A DNA stretch of 34,634 bases from Candidatus Zixiibacteriota bacterium (GTDB lineage: Bacteria > Zixibacteria > MSB-5A5 > RBG-16-43-9). A program made the position numbers and the translations under genes. This document shows positions 7,481-16,094 of the stretch, piece by piece; the stretch's first letter is position 1; each line of letters begins with the position of its first letter. The stretch lies in assembly GCA_030692925.1 (NCBI GenBank), contig JAUYBY010000045.1:1-34634 (forward strand), read 5' to 3'. The notes beneath the pieces were generated by a model that was not told where the DNA came from, searched no databases, and was given only the letters and a program-made list of their open reading frames with translations.

Positions 7481-8278
7481 ATGGAACTTCAGGGTAGTGT
7501 GGAAAAGTTTCAGCTTTCGGACATCTTTCAGCTTTTGAGCGCCTGCAGGAAAAGCGGAACCTTAGGCGTGCAGAAAGGTGAAGACGTTATCATGGTATAT
7601 TTCCAGAATGGTAATATAATCTTTGCCCATAACCCGTATAATCGGCTCCGAGTCGGAGAGCTGCTGGTCAAAAAAGGTATTTTAAGTGCTAACCGTTTGC
7701 AGAAGATCATGCAAACCCAAAAAGAGCTTAAGGATAAAAAAAGGATTGGTGAACTGCTTATTCTAGAAGGCATCATCACCCGTAAGCAGTTAGAGGAGCT
7801 GGTAAAGCTGCAGGTGGAAGAGGTTATCTATGACCTTCTCAGATGGGAGAAGGGGAATTTCAAAGTCTACGAGAACAGGTTTCCCACTCAAGAAGAGATA
7901 ACCATAAAAATATCCACCGAAAATCTCATTCTGGAAAGCGTAAGAAGGTCGGATGAACTGGAAAGGTTAAAGAAAAAACTTCCTTCTTTTGATACCGTTA
8001 TGGGTTTAGCTCCGACTGAAGATAACCGGGAAAAAGATATTAACCTGAAAGCTGATGAATGGAATGTCCTAACCCTGGTGGATGGTCACCGGGATATCAG
8101 GAAAATCTTAGAAGATTCTAAAAGGGATAAGATCGAAACTCTTAAAAAGTTAGCCGGGCTTCTTTTAGCAGGAGTAGTTGAGCCGGTGAAAAGACCTACG
8201 CTGGAGATTAAAACCGACAGACTGGAAAAGCTCTTAGAGCAGTTCAACCGCAGTCTGGAGAAATATACTGAGGAATGA
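7481..8278 (+). CDS. DUF4388 (PATAN-like) domain protein
   Basis: A 265-aa soluble protein. The N-terminal about 100 residues (MELQGSVEKFQLSDIFQLL, then KSGTLGV...VYFQNGNIIFA) match the DUF4388/PATAN fold found in regulators of signalling and motility in deltaproteobacteria and relatives. It continues with a helical section containing two similar GELLVKKGILS / GELLILEGIITRKQLEELV repeats (about 65-115), of a type that often accompanies DUF4388. The C-terminal half includes a winged-helix-like segment (EWNVLTLVDGHRDIRKIL) and ends in a likely coiled coil. The start has an AAAGGA site. The next gene starts 5 bases after the stop, so they form an operon. It is likely a scaffold or regulator; no enzyme motif is visible. 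Confidence 0.7.
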   Translation: MELQGSVEKFQLSDIFQLLSACRKSGTLGVQKGEDVIMVYFQNGNIIFAHNPYNRLRVGELLVKKGILSANRLQKIMQTQKELKDKKRIGELLILEGIITRKQLEELVKLQVEEVIYDLLRWEKGNFKVYENRFPTQEEITIKISTENLILESVRRSDELERLKKKLPSFDTVMGLAPTEDNREKDINLKADEWNVLTLVDGHRDIRKILEDSKRDKIETLKKLAGLLLAGVVEPVKRPTLEIKTDRLEKLLEQFNRSLEKYTEE

Positions 8279-8282
8279 ACGG

Positions 8283-9005
8283 ATGGAGCTGAAAGAAACA
8301 CTTTTAAGCCTGAAAAGTTCGATCGACAGTTTTCTGGAGGAAACTGTTAGAAAAGAAGAGGAAGAATGGGAGGTCGATCAGAAGATCGGTCTTCTGGAAA
8401 ATATCGTGTTGGGGAAAAGCAAAGATTTCTGGCAGATAAAAGACAGGTTTAAGGGGATGGAGACCTGGCTCAAGAACCAGGGAGAGGAACTGAACTCAAA
8501 ACCGGTCAAGAAAAATCAGATTCAGAGAGTGATAGAGTGTATTGAAAGGATGAAAGTTTACTGGGAGATGATAAGAGGGGAAAGATTTTATCAGGAGGGA
8601 GAGAGGACTTTAAAACAGGCAAATTTATTCATAAGGGAAAACTTGAGAAGAAGGGGCTGGGAATATACCCCTTTAGGGCTGGTTGACTTCGTGCAGTTAG
8701 ATGAGTCATTGCTCAACCTGAAAGACGAGATAAGAAATTTGGACCAGGACGATACCGACCTCAAAAACAAGTATCAGAAAACCTTGAGTTACCAGCTTGA
8801 CTTGATGGACTATTTTTACAAGCCTAAAGACCATCTCCTGACCATACTGGATTATCAGTTAAAGACCCTGGAGATAAAAACTACCAAAGAGGATGAGTTT
8901 TTCACCGCCTCCTTGATCTACTATCTGAGACAGAACAGATATAAGGTTGAACCTTATTTAGAAAGATTCAGAAAGATTCTTAACCAAAAAAAGAGTTTGA
9001 ATTAG
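8283..9005 (+). CDS. hypothetical all-helical protein
   Basis: A 240-aa protein I do not recognise. It is highly charged, rich in Glu, Lys and Leu, predicted to be almost all alpha-helical, with coiled-coil character over much of its length. It has no signal peptide, membrane segment or Cys cluster. Its ribosome-binding site GAGGAA (8270-8275) overlaps the stop of the DUF4388 gene, and only four bases separate the two genes, so they are translationally linked and probably act together. There is no evidence for an enzymatic role. Confidence 0.7.
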   Translation: MELKETLLSLKSSIDSFLEETVRKEEEEWEVDQKIGLLENIVLGKSKDFWQIKDRFKGMETWLKNQGEELNSKPVKKNQIQRVIECIERMKVYWEMIRGERFYQEGERTLKQANLFIRENLRRRGWEYTPLGLVDFVQLDESLLNLKDEIRNLDQDDTDLKNKYQKTLSYQLDLMDYFYKPKDHLLTILDYQLKTLEIKTTKEDEFFTASLIYYLRQNRYKVEPYLERFRKILNQKKSLN

Positions 9006-9038
9006 GGAAAATAATTATTATCTTGGAGCAGCGCGCTT

Positions 9039-9102
9039 GGAGTATAAAGCCTCAAGGTCTTGAGACTTTAGCTTTATCGGGTAAACCTGAAGGTTTACAC
9101 TC
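9039..9102. repeat. GGAGT...ACTCC two-hairpin repeat
   Basis: Bounded by GGAGT and ACTCC. Inner hairpins are CTCAAG/CTTGAG (9051-9064) and GTAAACCT/AGGTTTAC (9081-9098). A shorter relative with the GTAAAGC/GCTTTAC word is at 23895. Confidence 0.7.
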
Positions 9103-9151
9103 CAGGATGACTCAAATAAGTGACGGCTTAAAATCGTTTTAACTTAGGGCT

Positions 9152-9355
9152 ATGGCAGAGGAAAAAGGTACAAGAGCTTTTCGGGAAGGGATAAGGTCTT
9201 TGAAGTCAAAAGACTTCAACTCGGCAGAGCAGAAGTCTCGAGAAGCCGTGATTAGAAAGGGCCCCAAATCTCAAAAAGCTGAACAGATTTACCAGGCTCT
9301 GCTGATCAGAAAAGAGTGTGAGAGGTTATTACAGGAGTTAAAATCCAGATTTTAA
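9152..9355 (+). CDS. small hypothetical helical protein
   Basis: A 67-residue, very basic and helical protein (EKGTRAFREGIRSLKSKDFN..AEQKSREAVI). The pattern resembles one TPR-like helix pair followed by a third helix, but is too short to assign. The ribosome-binding site is weak. It is 9 bases upstream of the next small gene, with which it likely forms an operon. The close spacing and clean reading frame support a real gene; function is unknown. Confidence 0.5.
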   Translation: MAEEKGTRAFREGIRSLKSKDFNSAEQKSREAVIRKGPKSQKAEQIYQALLIRKECERLLQELKSRF

Positions 9356-9364
9356 AGGAGGAGT

Positions 9365-9556
9365 ATGCCTAAAAAGCAGATGACTTTTGCGGATAAGGTC
9401 AAAAGAGATAAGCATCTGGTCTATTGTCCCAAGTGCGGAGGGGCTAAACAGAGTATCCTTTACGTTGAATCAATCAGAAACGACACCGGGTCCTGGAAGT
9501 TCAAAGAAAGAAACGTGAACGTGTGCAAATGCAATCAGGCTGAAATTTATAAGTAA
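9365..9556 (+). CDS. small zinc-ribbon-like protein
   Basis: A 63-residue protein with four cysteines in two CxxC/CxC pairs: YCPKCGG near residue 21 and VCKCNQ near residue 54. This is a zinc-ribbon-like spacing. A strong AAAGGAGGAG site precedes the ATG. Such proteins can bind RNA or other proteins, but I cannot say which. It closes the 7481-9556 gene group and is followed by a probable terminator. Confidence 0.6.
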   Translation: MPKKQMTFADKVKRDKHLVYCPKCGGAKQSILYVESIRNDTGSWKFKERNVNVCKCNQAEIYK

Positions 9557-9590
9557 TTTTTTGCAGTCAGTTGAATTTGAAGTAGTTAGC

Positions 9591-9624
9591 AACCGCCAGC
9601 AGGTCTTTTTATGGCGGTTTTTGC
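9591..9624 (+). terminator. probable intrinsic terminator
   Basis: ACCGCCA (9592-9598) pairs with TGGCGGT (9612-9618), followed by TTTTG. The loop is rather long (13 bases, itself T-rich). It separates the small zinc-ribbon gene from the kor operon promoter. Confidence 0.5.
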
Positions 9625-9648
9625 TTGTGAAAAAAGTTACAAAAAGGC

Positions 9649-9676
9649 TTGCTTTTGAAAGTTTTTTTCTTAAATT
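9649..9676 (+). promoter_or_regulatory. candidate promoter of the kor operon
   Basis: TTGCTT (9649-9654), 16 bases, TAAATT (9671-9676), about 40 bases before korD. The -35 hexamer and 16-base spacing equal those before ffh. Confidence 0.45.
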
Positions 9677-9716
9677 CATTTAATTTCTTGTTTCTTTAGG
9701 AAAAAAAGAGGACAAT

Positions 9717-9920
9717 ATGCCAAGAATTGAAGTGGATACAATAAGATGCAAAGGATGTGAACTCTGCGTTGTTGCCTGCCCCTACAAGGTAATAGGTATG
9801 TCAAAGAAGTTCGCCTCCACCGGGTATTATCCTGCTGTAATGGTCAAGCCGGAGAAATGCACCGGCTGTACCTTATGCGCCCTGGTTTGCCCGGATGTAG
9901 CTATAGAGGTTTATAAGTAA
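9717..9920 (+). CDS. korD: 2-oxoacid:ferredoxin oxidoreductase, delta (ferredoxin) subunit
   Basis: A 67-residue protein with two [4Fe-4S] motifs, CKGCELCVVACP (C11, C14, C17, C21) and CTGCTLCALVCP (C48, C51, C54, C58). It carries electrons from the TPP/Fe-S core to free ferredoxin. It is the first gene of a D-A-B-C cluster, 32 bases before korA, the arrangement typical of four-subunit 2-oxoglutarate or branched-chain 2-oxoacid oxidoreductases. The site AAAAAAGAGG precedes the start. Which 2-oxoacid is used cannot be told from this subunit. Confidence 0.85.
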   Translation: MPRIEVDTIRCKGCELCVVACPYKVIGMSKKFASTGYYPAVMVKPEKCTGCTLCALVCPDVAIEVYK

Positions 9921-9952
9921 TCTATCTGGATGACTATAAGGAGAGCTTAGAA

Positions 9953-11014
9953 ATGGATGAAAAATTATTAATGAAGGGGAATGAGGCTCTGGCAGAAGGA
10001 GCAGTAAGAGCCGGGTGCAGATTTTTTTCCGGTTACCCGATTACGCCGCAGAATGAGGTTCCGGAATACCTTTCCTGGAGACTGCCTGAAGTAGGAGGAA
10101 CATTTATACAGGCAGAAAGCGAAGTCGCGGCTATCAACATGCTTTATGGTGCCTCTGCCTGCGGTGCCAGGGTTATGACCTCCTCCTCCGGTCCGGGAAT
10201 AAGTTTAAAACAGGAAGGAATCTCGTATATCTCAGGTGCCAACCTCCCGATTTTCTATGCTAATGTGATGCGAGGAGGGCCTGGATTGGGGAATATCGCA
10301 CCTTCTCAGGGCGATTATTTTCAAGCCACCAGGGGTGGAGGTCACGGGGATTATAGAGTAATCGTATATGCTCCTAACTCAGTTTCTGAGATGGGGAATT
10401 TTCCTAAAAGGTGTTATGATTTAGCTGAGAAATATCGAATTGCCACGATGGTATTGACAGATGGTCTTTTAGGCCAGATGATGGAGCCAATAGAATTCGA
10501 CTTTGAGCCGGTTGACCCAGCTAAATTGCCCGAAAAAGACTGGGCTTTGGGAAATGCTGAAGGCAGGGAAAGAAGGGTAATAAGGTCTTATGATTTAAGA
10601 CCTGGATATTTAGAGAAAATGACCTTGAAATTAGCGGAGAAGTATAAGGAAATCGAGGAAAAAGAGGTAAAATTCGAGGCGGTTCAGGTGGAGGATGCGG
10701 AAATTCTATTAGTCGCCTACGGAACCTCATCCCGCATTTCGAAATCGGCTCTGATGTTAGGTAGAAAAGAAGGGATAAAAATCGGGCTTTTAAGACCTAT
10801 AACCTTATGGCCATTTCCGAGTAAAATCATAAGCGATTTATCCGAAAGGATAAAAAAAATACTAACAGTGGAGATGAGCCTTGGCCAGTTGGTAGAAGAT
10901 GTGAAATTGGCAGTTGAAGGTAAAGCCAAAGTTTACCTTCACGGCAGACCCTCAGGCGGCATTCCGACTGGAGAAGAGGTTTTAGAAGTAATCAAGAAAA
11001 TTATGAAGAGCTGA
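9953..11014 (+). CDS. korA: 2-oxoacid:ferredoxin oxidoreductase, alpha subunit
   Basis: 353-aa alpha subunit covering the pyrimidine-binding domain of the TPP site plus the adjacent transketolase C-terminal-like domain. Key features are the GYPITPQNE motif near residue 24, QAESEVAAINMLYGAS, and the conserved GPGISLKQEG. The C-terminal third (LLVAYGTSSRI..LLRPITLWPFP) is the usual domain II. It is the separate alpha type, not the alpha-gamma fusion. It is closest in memory to VorB (3-methyl-2-oxobutanoate oxidoreductase) and KorA, so the substrate could be 2-oxoglutarate or a branched 2-oxoacid. It is followed by a repeat element of about 70 bases that separates it from korB. Confidence 0.88.
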   Translation: MDEKLLMKGNEALAEGAVRAGCRFFSGYPITPQNEVPEYLSWRLPEVGGTFIQAESEVAAINMLYGASACGARVMTSSSGPGISLKQEGISYISGANLPIFYANVMRGGPGLGNIAPSQGDYFQATRGGGHGDYRVIVYAPNSVSEMGNFPKRCYDLAEKYRIATMVLTDGLLGQMMEPIEFDFEPVDPAKLPEKDWALGNAEGRERRVIRSYDLRPGYLEKMTLKLAEKYKEIEEKEVKFEAVQVEDAEILLVAYGTSSRISKSALMLGRKEGIKIGLLRPITLWPFPSKIISDLSERIKKILTVEMSLGQLVEDVKLAVEGKAKVYLHGRPSGGIPTGEEVLEVIKKIMKS

Positions 11015-11039
11015 TGTAAAGCTGAAAACGCATCTTGAC

Positions 11040-11107
11040 GGGCAAGGGTGCCCGTCCTACGGGGAATCGACATATATTGAATCCGTAGGCGGGACTCCCA
11101 GTCCCGC
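11040..11107. repeat. two-hairpin repeat between korA and korB
   Basis: Hairpin CGGGCA/TGCCCG (11040-11055) is followed by CCTACG. A spacer leads to CGTAGGCGGGACTCCCAGTC and its closing CCCGC (11084-11107). Here CTAC and GTAG face inward. The same arrangement occurs at 24801-24870 and 28953-29033. Confidence 0.8.
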
Positions 11108-11175
11108 AGACAAAGATTACAGAAACTCTTTACGAAATTATTACTTGCTATAAGCTCTTTGAGTCTGGAGGAACA

Positions 11176-11967
11176 ATGGAGAAGAAAGTTTTTGAAAGAA
11201 CTAAAGGTTTAACTGAAATCCTGATGCGCTATTGTCCCGGATGCGGACACGGGGTGGTCCATAGGTTAGTGGGAGAGGTGATGGAGGAACTGGGGATAAC
11301 CAATAGGACTATCGGGATTGCGCCAGTCGGTTGCTCTGTTTTCGCTGACGAGTATTTTAACTGTGATATGATTCAGCCCGCTCACGGCAGGGGTCCTGCG
11401 GTTGCTACCGGAATTAAAAGGGTCAGACCGGACTGCATAGTTTTCAGCTATCAGGGAGACGGGGATTTAGCCTCAATCGGGATGGCGGAAACGATTCATG
11501 CTGCAGCCAGAGGTGAGAGGATAACCATAATATTTGTCAATAACGCAATTTACGGAATGACCGGCGGACAGATGGCACCTACGACCCTTTTGGGTATGAA
11601 ATCAACAACAACGCCTTTTGGCAGAGACCCGAGGGTTGCCGGGTATCCGATCAAAGTATGCGAGCTTCTGGCGACCTTAGAGGCACCAGCTTACTTAGCC
11701 AGGGTATCAGTTCACAAGCCGGCTAATGTCCTGAAAGCAAAAAAAGCAATCAAAAAAGCTTTTCAGGTGCAGATGAATGATCAGGGTTTCTCTTTGGTGG
11801 AGATATTATCCCAATGCCCTACTGACTGGTTTGTGACTCCTCTGCAGGGAATAGATTTTGTTGAGAAGATGATGATTCCGTTTTTCCCCTTAGGTGAGTA
11901 TAAGACTATTGAAGGGAAAAAAGAGACAGTGAAGCCAGAACCAAAGAAGGTTCTGGAAACAGTATAG
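11176..11967 (+). CDS. korB: 2-oxoacid:ferredoxin oxidoreductase, beta (TPP) subunit
   Basis: 263-aa subunit binding the diphosphate of thiamine pyrophosphate. The N-terminal CPGCGHG motif supplies ligands to the proximal [4Fe-4S] cluster. The TPP motif is GDGDLASIGMAETIHAA..ITIIFVNNAIYGMTGGQ. Length is typical for KorB. The GGAGG site lies just before the ATG. The gene is separated from korA by 161 bases and from korC by 194 bases, both gaps carrying repeat elements, but the order D-A-B-C is kept. The C-terminal tail (PEPKKVLETV) is charged. Function is firm, substrate is not. Confidence 0.9.
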   Translation: MEKKVFERTKGLTEILMRYCPGCGHGVVHRLVGEVMEELGITNRTIGIAPVGCSVFADEYFNCDMIQPAHGRGPAVATGIKRVRPDCIVFSYQGDGDLASIGMAETIHAAARGERITIIFVNNAIYGMTGGQMAPTTLLGMKSTTTPFGRDPRVAGYPIKVCELLATLEAPAYLARVSVHKPANVLKAKKAIKKAFQVQMNDQGFSLVEILSQCPTDWFVTPLQGIDFVEKMMIPFFPLGEYKTIEGKKETVKPEPKKVLETV

Positions 11968-12016
11968 ATTGTTAAAAGAAATACAGAATGAAGCTGTGAG
12001 GTTTTACTGGTGTCGT

Positions 12017-12092
12017 GTCATTCTGAGTCCGTAGGACGAAGAATCTGGATTCTTCGGTCATCCCGCTGAAAGCGGGATTCCCTCAGAATGAC
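12017..12092. repeat. GTCATTCTGAG element between korB and korC
   Basis: Outer arms GTCATTCTGAG (12017-12027) and CTCAGAATGAC (12082-12092). Inner hairpins are GAAGAATC/GATTCTTC (12038-12055) and ATCCCGC/GCGGGAT (12060-12078). The outer word is a type I know to be widespread in bacterial and candidate-phylum genomes. Confidence 0.85.
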
Positions 12093-12161
12093 AAACAGGT
12101 TCTTATTCTACTATGGTAATCAAGATTCATGAATATGACAGAATATAAATCGGAGGAATGG

Positions 12162-12695
12162 ATGTATCAAGGTGTGATAATGTCGGGTTTCGGGGGACAG
12201 GGGATAATCTCTGCGGGCATCCTTTTAGCTTATGCCGGGATGACAGACGGGAAATACGTCACCTTTTTCCCGGCTTATGGTGCGGAGATGAGAGGTGGGA
12301 CTGCTAACTGCTCAGTGGTTATCTCTTCTGAGGAGATAGCCTCACCGGTGGTAGCTTATCCTGACACTTTGGTAGTGATGAACGAACCTTCTTTAGCCCG
12401 TTTTGAAGCTTCAGTCAGAAAAGGAGGCCTGCTCTTAATCAATAGCTCCCTGGTTGCAGGAAAGCCTAAGAGAGACGATGTGAAGGTCCAGTATATCCAG
12501 GCAAACGAGATCGCAGAGAAAATGGGCACAACCAAGATTGCCAATATGGTGATGATCGGGGCTTATTCTAAATTAACCGGGGCAATCTCTTTTGAAGGGC
12601 TGAAAAAATCTTTGCAAAAGGTCTTCCCCCGCGCCAGGCAGGAAATTATAGATTTAGATTCTGAGGCTCTAAAAAAAGGGATGGAAGCGGTATAG
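12162..12695 (+). CDS. korC: 2-oxoacid:ferredoxin oxidoreductase, gamma subunit
   Basis: Gamma subunit (POR_N-type domain) of about 177 aa. The GFGGQGIISAGILLAYA motif near the N-terminus and the MRGGTANCSVVIS segment are characteristic. The frame is open from an ATG at 12129, but the ATG at 12162 has a GGAGG site 5 bases upstream and gives the usual MYQGVIMSGFGGQG start, so I choose it. It is the last gene of korDABC. The enzyme links 2-oxoacids and CoA with acyl-CoA, CO2 and reduced ferredoxin, and runs either way depending on the cell. Confidence 0.88.
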   Translation: MYQGVIMSGFGGQGIISAGILLAYAGMTDGKYVTFFPAYGAEMRGGTANCSVVISSEEIASPVVAYPDTLVVMNEPSLARFEASVRKGGLLLINSSLVAGKPKRDDVKVQYIQANEIAEKMGTTKIANMVMIGAYSKLTGAISFEGLKKSLQKVFPRARQEIIDLDSEALKKGMEAV

Positions 12696-12732
12696 TCTAA
12701 TAACAGCTTGAATCGCTGTATGATACTGATAG

Positions 12733-12896
12733 GTAGGGGCGACCCGGCGGGTCGCCCCTACATTTTTGCCACTAAAACGGTAGAACAGACATTCATGTCT
12801 GTTCTACATGGTCAGGCAAGAATGCCTAACCTACCGTGTGCACAAGTTCGTAGCGTCCGGTCCTACGGATCCGTTTATCGAAGTTTATCCCGGACG
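12733..12896. repeat. three GTAG-bounded palindromic units
   Basis: The 12696-13219 gap has no credible gene. 12733-12761 is a single hairpin, GTAGGGGCGACCC with its complement ending CTAC. 12779-12835 is the two-hairpin GAACAGACA/TGTCTGTTC plus GGTCAGGCA unit. 12850-12896 has arms CGTCCGG/CCGGACG round a TCCTACGGATCCGTT core shared with 17976-18016. Confidence 0.8.
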
Positions 12897-12921
12897 TTTT
12901 TTCTATGCTTTATTAGTGTAA

Positions 12922-13137
12922 AGACGCATGCGATGCGTCTCTACGCCTGTCGTAGCGCGACCCTTTCAGGGTCTCCTAAAACCTCCTCAATCTGAAGGAG
13001 TAGCTTAACCCACATTAGGGGCAACGTGAGTTTACCTATGGAGTGAGCTATGTGTAGGGGCACGGCGCGCCGTGCCCCTACATTGCGTCCTACAACCAGG
13101 GAATTTTTTGTAGGGGCGTATAGCAATACGCCCCTAC
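12922..13137. repeat. further palindromic units before the radical SAM gene
   Basis: AGACGCAT/ATGCGTCT (12922-12940) ends CTAC and recurs at 31278. GACCC/GGGTC with the preceding CGTAGCGC (12951-12973) recurs inverted at 25518. Single perfect hairpins GTAGGGGCACGG (13054-13081) and GTAGGGGCGTAT (13110-13137), each with its complement, end in CCCCTAC. Confidence 0.8.
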
Positions 13138-13219
13138 AGTTTTTTATTTGTAGATTTTTTATTCATTTTATCTTATACTGATTGGAGTTATTTGAAAAAG
13201 CAGAAAGGCTTAAGATACT

Positions 13220-15772
13220 ATGCACCCGTTGTCTGAAAGAATAAAAAAAGAATTTCTTCCCTTTGTGATGAAACCGGGCAGATATGTCGGGAATGAGCTG
13301 AACGTCATCAAAAAGGAGCCTGAGGGTAAACTTAAATTTGCCCTGATCTATCCGGATATTTATGAGAATGGGATGTCATACTTGGGTCTGCAGATTTTAT
13401 ATCATATCATCAATCAAAGACCTAATTCCCGTTGTGAGAGAGCTTTCTTGCCCTGGCCTGATGCAGAGGAGATTCTGAAAAATAATTCCATTCCTTTATT
13501 CTCCCTGGAAAGCCATACTCCTCTGAAAGAGTTCGATGTCCTCGGGTTCTCCCTGACCTATGAACTTAATTATACCGGAGTGCTGCACGTCCTGAGTCTG
13601 TCTGGTATGCCTTTATTCTCACAAGAAAGAAAAGATGATTTTCCACTGGTCATAGCTGGCGGGTTCTCGGTTTTTAATCCTGAGCCGATGGCTGATTTCT
13701 TTGACCTGTTTGTAATCGGGGATGCAGAGGAGGTCATTCATCAGGTTCTGGATTCAATTGAGAAGGGGAAAAAGGAAAACCTTAAAAAAAAGGAACTTTT
13801 AGTTGAGCTTTCAAAAATTTCAGGAGTTTATGTTCCATCTTTTTACGAGCCAAAATATGATGCGGGTAATCGATTCACAGGAGTCTGTAGGAAAATTCCA
13901 CAAGCACCGGAGAAAGTAATCGCTCAAACTGTTTCTGAGTTAAAGCCTGAATATTATCCTCAAGCGCCTCTGGTTCCGTTTATCGAAACGACTCATGACC
14001 GGCTTACCTTAGAGATTATGAGGGGGTGCGGCCAGGCTTGTCGTTTTTGTGAAGCTACCTCAATCTACAGACCCAAAAGGGAAAAGGACATAGAACAGAT
14101 TTTAAAAGAGGCAGACTGCGGACTCGCCAATACCGGCTATGAGGAGATCTCCCTGCTTTCTCTTTCATCAACTGATTTTAAAAACCTGCCTGAGCTGGTT
14201 CAGAGATTGCAAAAAAAGTTTTATCCCAAAAGAGTCTCCATTGCCCTGCCCTCTTTGCGTCCAGGCTCGTTTTCTATGGAGATTGCCAAGACCATCACCC
14301 AGACTAAGAAGACCGGGCTGACCTTTGCGCCAGAAGCTGGTACCCAGAGGTTAAGAGACGTCATCAGAAAAAATATCACTGAGGAGGACTTGCTTTCAAG
14401 CGTGGAAATAGCCTATTCCTCTGGCTGGAATTTGATCAAGCTGTATTTTATGATCGGACTTCCCACTGAGACGGATGAGGATTTAAAAGGAATTGCTGAT
14501 TTAGTCGGGAAAGTCTTCAAGCTAGGTAGAACTTTTGGTCCGGGAAAAAGTGTTAATGTAACTATCTCCCCTTTTACACCCAAGCCCTATACTCCTTTTC
14601 AATGGGAAAAACAGGAAAAGATCAACGAGATCGAAAGGAGGATTTCACTCCTTAAAGACTTGCTGGATTTCAGAAATCTGAAAGTAAGTTATCGGGACCC
14701 ATTGGTATCTTTTTTAGAGGGGGTTTTAGGAAGAGGAGACAGAAAACTAAGTAAAGTAATTCACTCAGCCTGGAAAAACGGGGCAAAATTAGATGCCTGG
14801 ATTGAGTTTTTCAACTATGCTTTCTGGAGGAACGCTTTTGAGGAGAACCAAATCGATCCAGAAGAATACCTCCAAATTAGAGACTTAGATCAGAGCTTGC
14901 CCTGGGATCATTTAGATAAGGGGCTGAGTAAAGATTTTCTCAAAAGGGAAAGGGAGAGGGCTTTTTCCACAGAAAAGGTGACAGAAGAAAAAAAGTCAGA
15001 AGACGAAGATGCTCCTTTGTATGTGGCTCAACCTGAGAAAAAGGATGAGGAGCTTTACGGCAGAAAAAAGAAAAAGGTTGTATCAACACCAACCTCAACT
15101 GTTGCCCGAAGCAAAGTAAGGTTAAAATGGAGTAAGGGAGAGGGAGTAAGATTTACCTCTCATTTAGACGTGCTCAGGACTTTTGAGCGGGCAATCAGGC
15201 GCTCTGGAATTCCGATTGCCTATTCGGAAGGTTTTCATCCCCATCCCAGGATTGCTTTTGGTCCACCCCTTCCTCTGGGGTTTGTGTCAGAGGCAGAGTA
15301 TTTAGACATTCAGCTGACTGAGCCTTTTTCCAATGAGCATCTTTCAAGGTTAAATAAAGCTCTGCCTCAAGGTTTTAAGATTATGGAAGGGAAGACAATC
15401 TTTACTAAAGCCGAGTCTTTATCTTCTGCTATTAATGCGGCTCTTTATAAAGTGGAATTGCCTTTTTCAGAAAATGAAATACAAGAAAAAATTGAATATA
15501 TCCTCTCACTGAGGAATCTGATGGTATCCCGTGTATCAAAAGAAAAGCTAAAAGAAGTGGATATAAGATTTGATATTTTGAAGCTTGAAAACGAGGATTC
15601 TACCTTGAATTTGCTCTTGTCCGTAGGCAGTGCCGGCTATGCCAAGCCTCAGGAGGTCTTAATCTACGGGTTCGGGATGAAGGAAAAAGAGGTTTTGAGT
15701 TTGCTGTTTAGAAGGGAAGGGCTTTTGATCAAGAGACAGGATCAATTATTGTCACCTATGGAGATAATATAA
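13220..15772 (+). CDS. radical SAM protein (TIGR03960-type) fused to DUF2344/TIGR03936 domain
   Basis: An 850-aa two-part protein. Residues 1-590 form an uncharacterised radical SAM protein with a B12-binding-like N-terminal region (ALIYPDIYENGMSYLGLQIL) and a CxxxCxxC cluster at C270, C274 and C277 (RGCGQACRFCEA). Residues from about 631 on (SKVRLKWSKGEGVRFTSHLD) form the radical SAM-linked DUF2344 domain. The two are adjacent or fused in many bacteria. A charged linker (about 575-630) joins them. The known neighbourhood of this family often includes ribonuclease G and ribosomal protein genes, hinting at an RNA or ribosome role, but the substrate is unknown. The ATG at 13220 follows an AAAGGC leader. 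Confidence 0.85.
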   Translation: MHPLSERIKKEFLPFVMKPGRYVGNELNVIKKEPEGKLKFALIYPDIYENGMSYLGLQILYHIINQRPNSRCERAFLPWPDAEEILKNNSIPLFSLESHTPLKEFDVLGFSLTYELNYTGVLHVLSLSGMPLFSQERKDDFPLVIAGGFSVFNPEPMADFFDLFVIGDAEEVIHQVLDSIEKGKKENLKKKELLVELSKISGVYVPSFYEPKYDAGNRFTGVCRKIPQAPEKVIAQTVSELKPEYYPQAPLVPFIETTHDRLTLEIMRGCGQACRFCEATSIYRPKREKDIEQILKEADCGLANTGYEEISLLSLSSTDFKNLPELVQRLQKKFYPKRVSIALPSLRPGSFSMEIAKTITQTKKTGLTFAPEAGTQRLRDVIRKNITEEDLLSSVEIAYSSGWNLIKLYFMIGLPTETDEDLKGIADLVGKVFKLGRTFGPGKSVNVTISPFTPKPYTPFQWEKQEKINEIERRISLLKDLLDFRNLKVSYRDPLVSFLEGVLGRGDRKLSKVIHSAWKNGAKLDAWIEFFNYAFWRNAFEENQIDPEEYLQIRDLDQSLPWDHLDKGLSKDFLKRERERAFSTEKVTEEKKSEDEDAPLYVAQPEKKDEELYGRKKKKVVSTPTSTVARSKVRLKWSKGEGVRFTSHLDVLRTFERAIRRSGIPIAYSEGFHPHPRIAFGPPLPLGFVSEAEYLDIQLTEPFSNEHLSRLNKALPQGFKIMEGKTIFTKAESLSSAINAALYKVELPFSENEIQEKIEYILSLRNLMVSRVSKEKLKEVDIRFDILKLENEDSTLNLLLSVGSAGYAKPQEVLIYGFGMKEKEVLSLLFRREGLLIKRQDQLLSPMEII

Positions 15773-15823
15773 ATACAATAACGGATGACGGATAACGAAT
15801 GACGGATAAAAAAATGTGTGCAT

Positions 15824-16068
15824 GGTAGAACAGACATTCTTGTCTGTTCCACAGGGTCAGAGAGCAAAGCGGACGGGCTCGTAACCACAGGAATGTCTGA
15901 CCTACCAAGAATATGTAGGGCAAGGCTTTTAGCCTTGCGAAAGAAATGTAGGGGAGACCTTTGTTGAGCTTAGCGAAATCCCGATTTTTTCGGGATGGTC
16001 TCTCGAAGATAGTTAGGGAATTCGAGATAATAAAAACAAAAGCGGGAGGGGACAAGCCCCTCCCCTAC
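15824..16068. repeat. cluster of GTAG-bounded repeat units
   Basis: The 15773-16094 gap holds only repeats. 15824-15906 is a two-hairpin unit (GAACAGACA/TGTCTGTTC type) whose second hairpin is split by an insert of about 26 bases beginning GAGCAAAGCGG. 15915-15939 is GTAGGGCAAGGC/GCCTTGC. 15948-16068 is a long composite bounded by GTAGGGGAG and CTCCCCTAC, with inner hairpins ATCCCGA/TCGGGAT and GGGAGGGG/CCCCTCCC. Confidence 0.8.
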
Positions 16069-16094
16069 GAAAAACAAAAAAGGGAGCTAATAAC

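Noticed and set aside
12129..12161. 11-residue N-terminal extension of KorC
   Set aside because: The GGAGG site is correctly spaced for the ATG at 12162 and lies inside the extension.
12708..12995. 95-aa open frame on the + strand
   Set aside because: It translates the repeat units at 12733-12973, has no ribosome-binding site or family features, and is explained by palindromic DNA.
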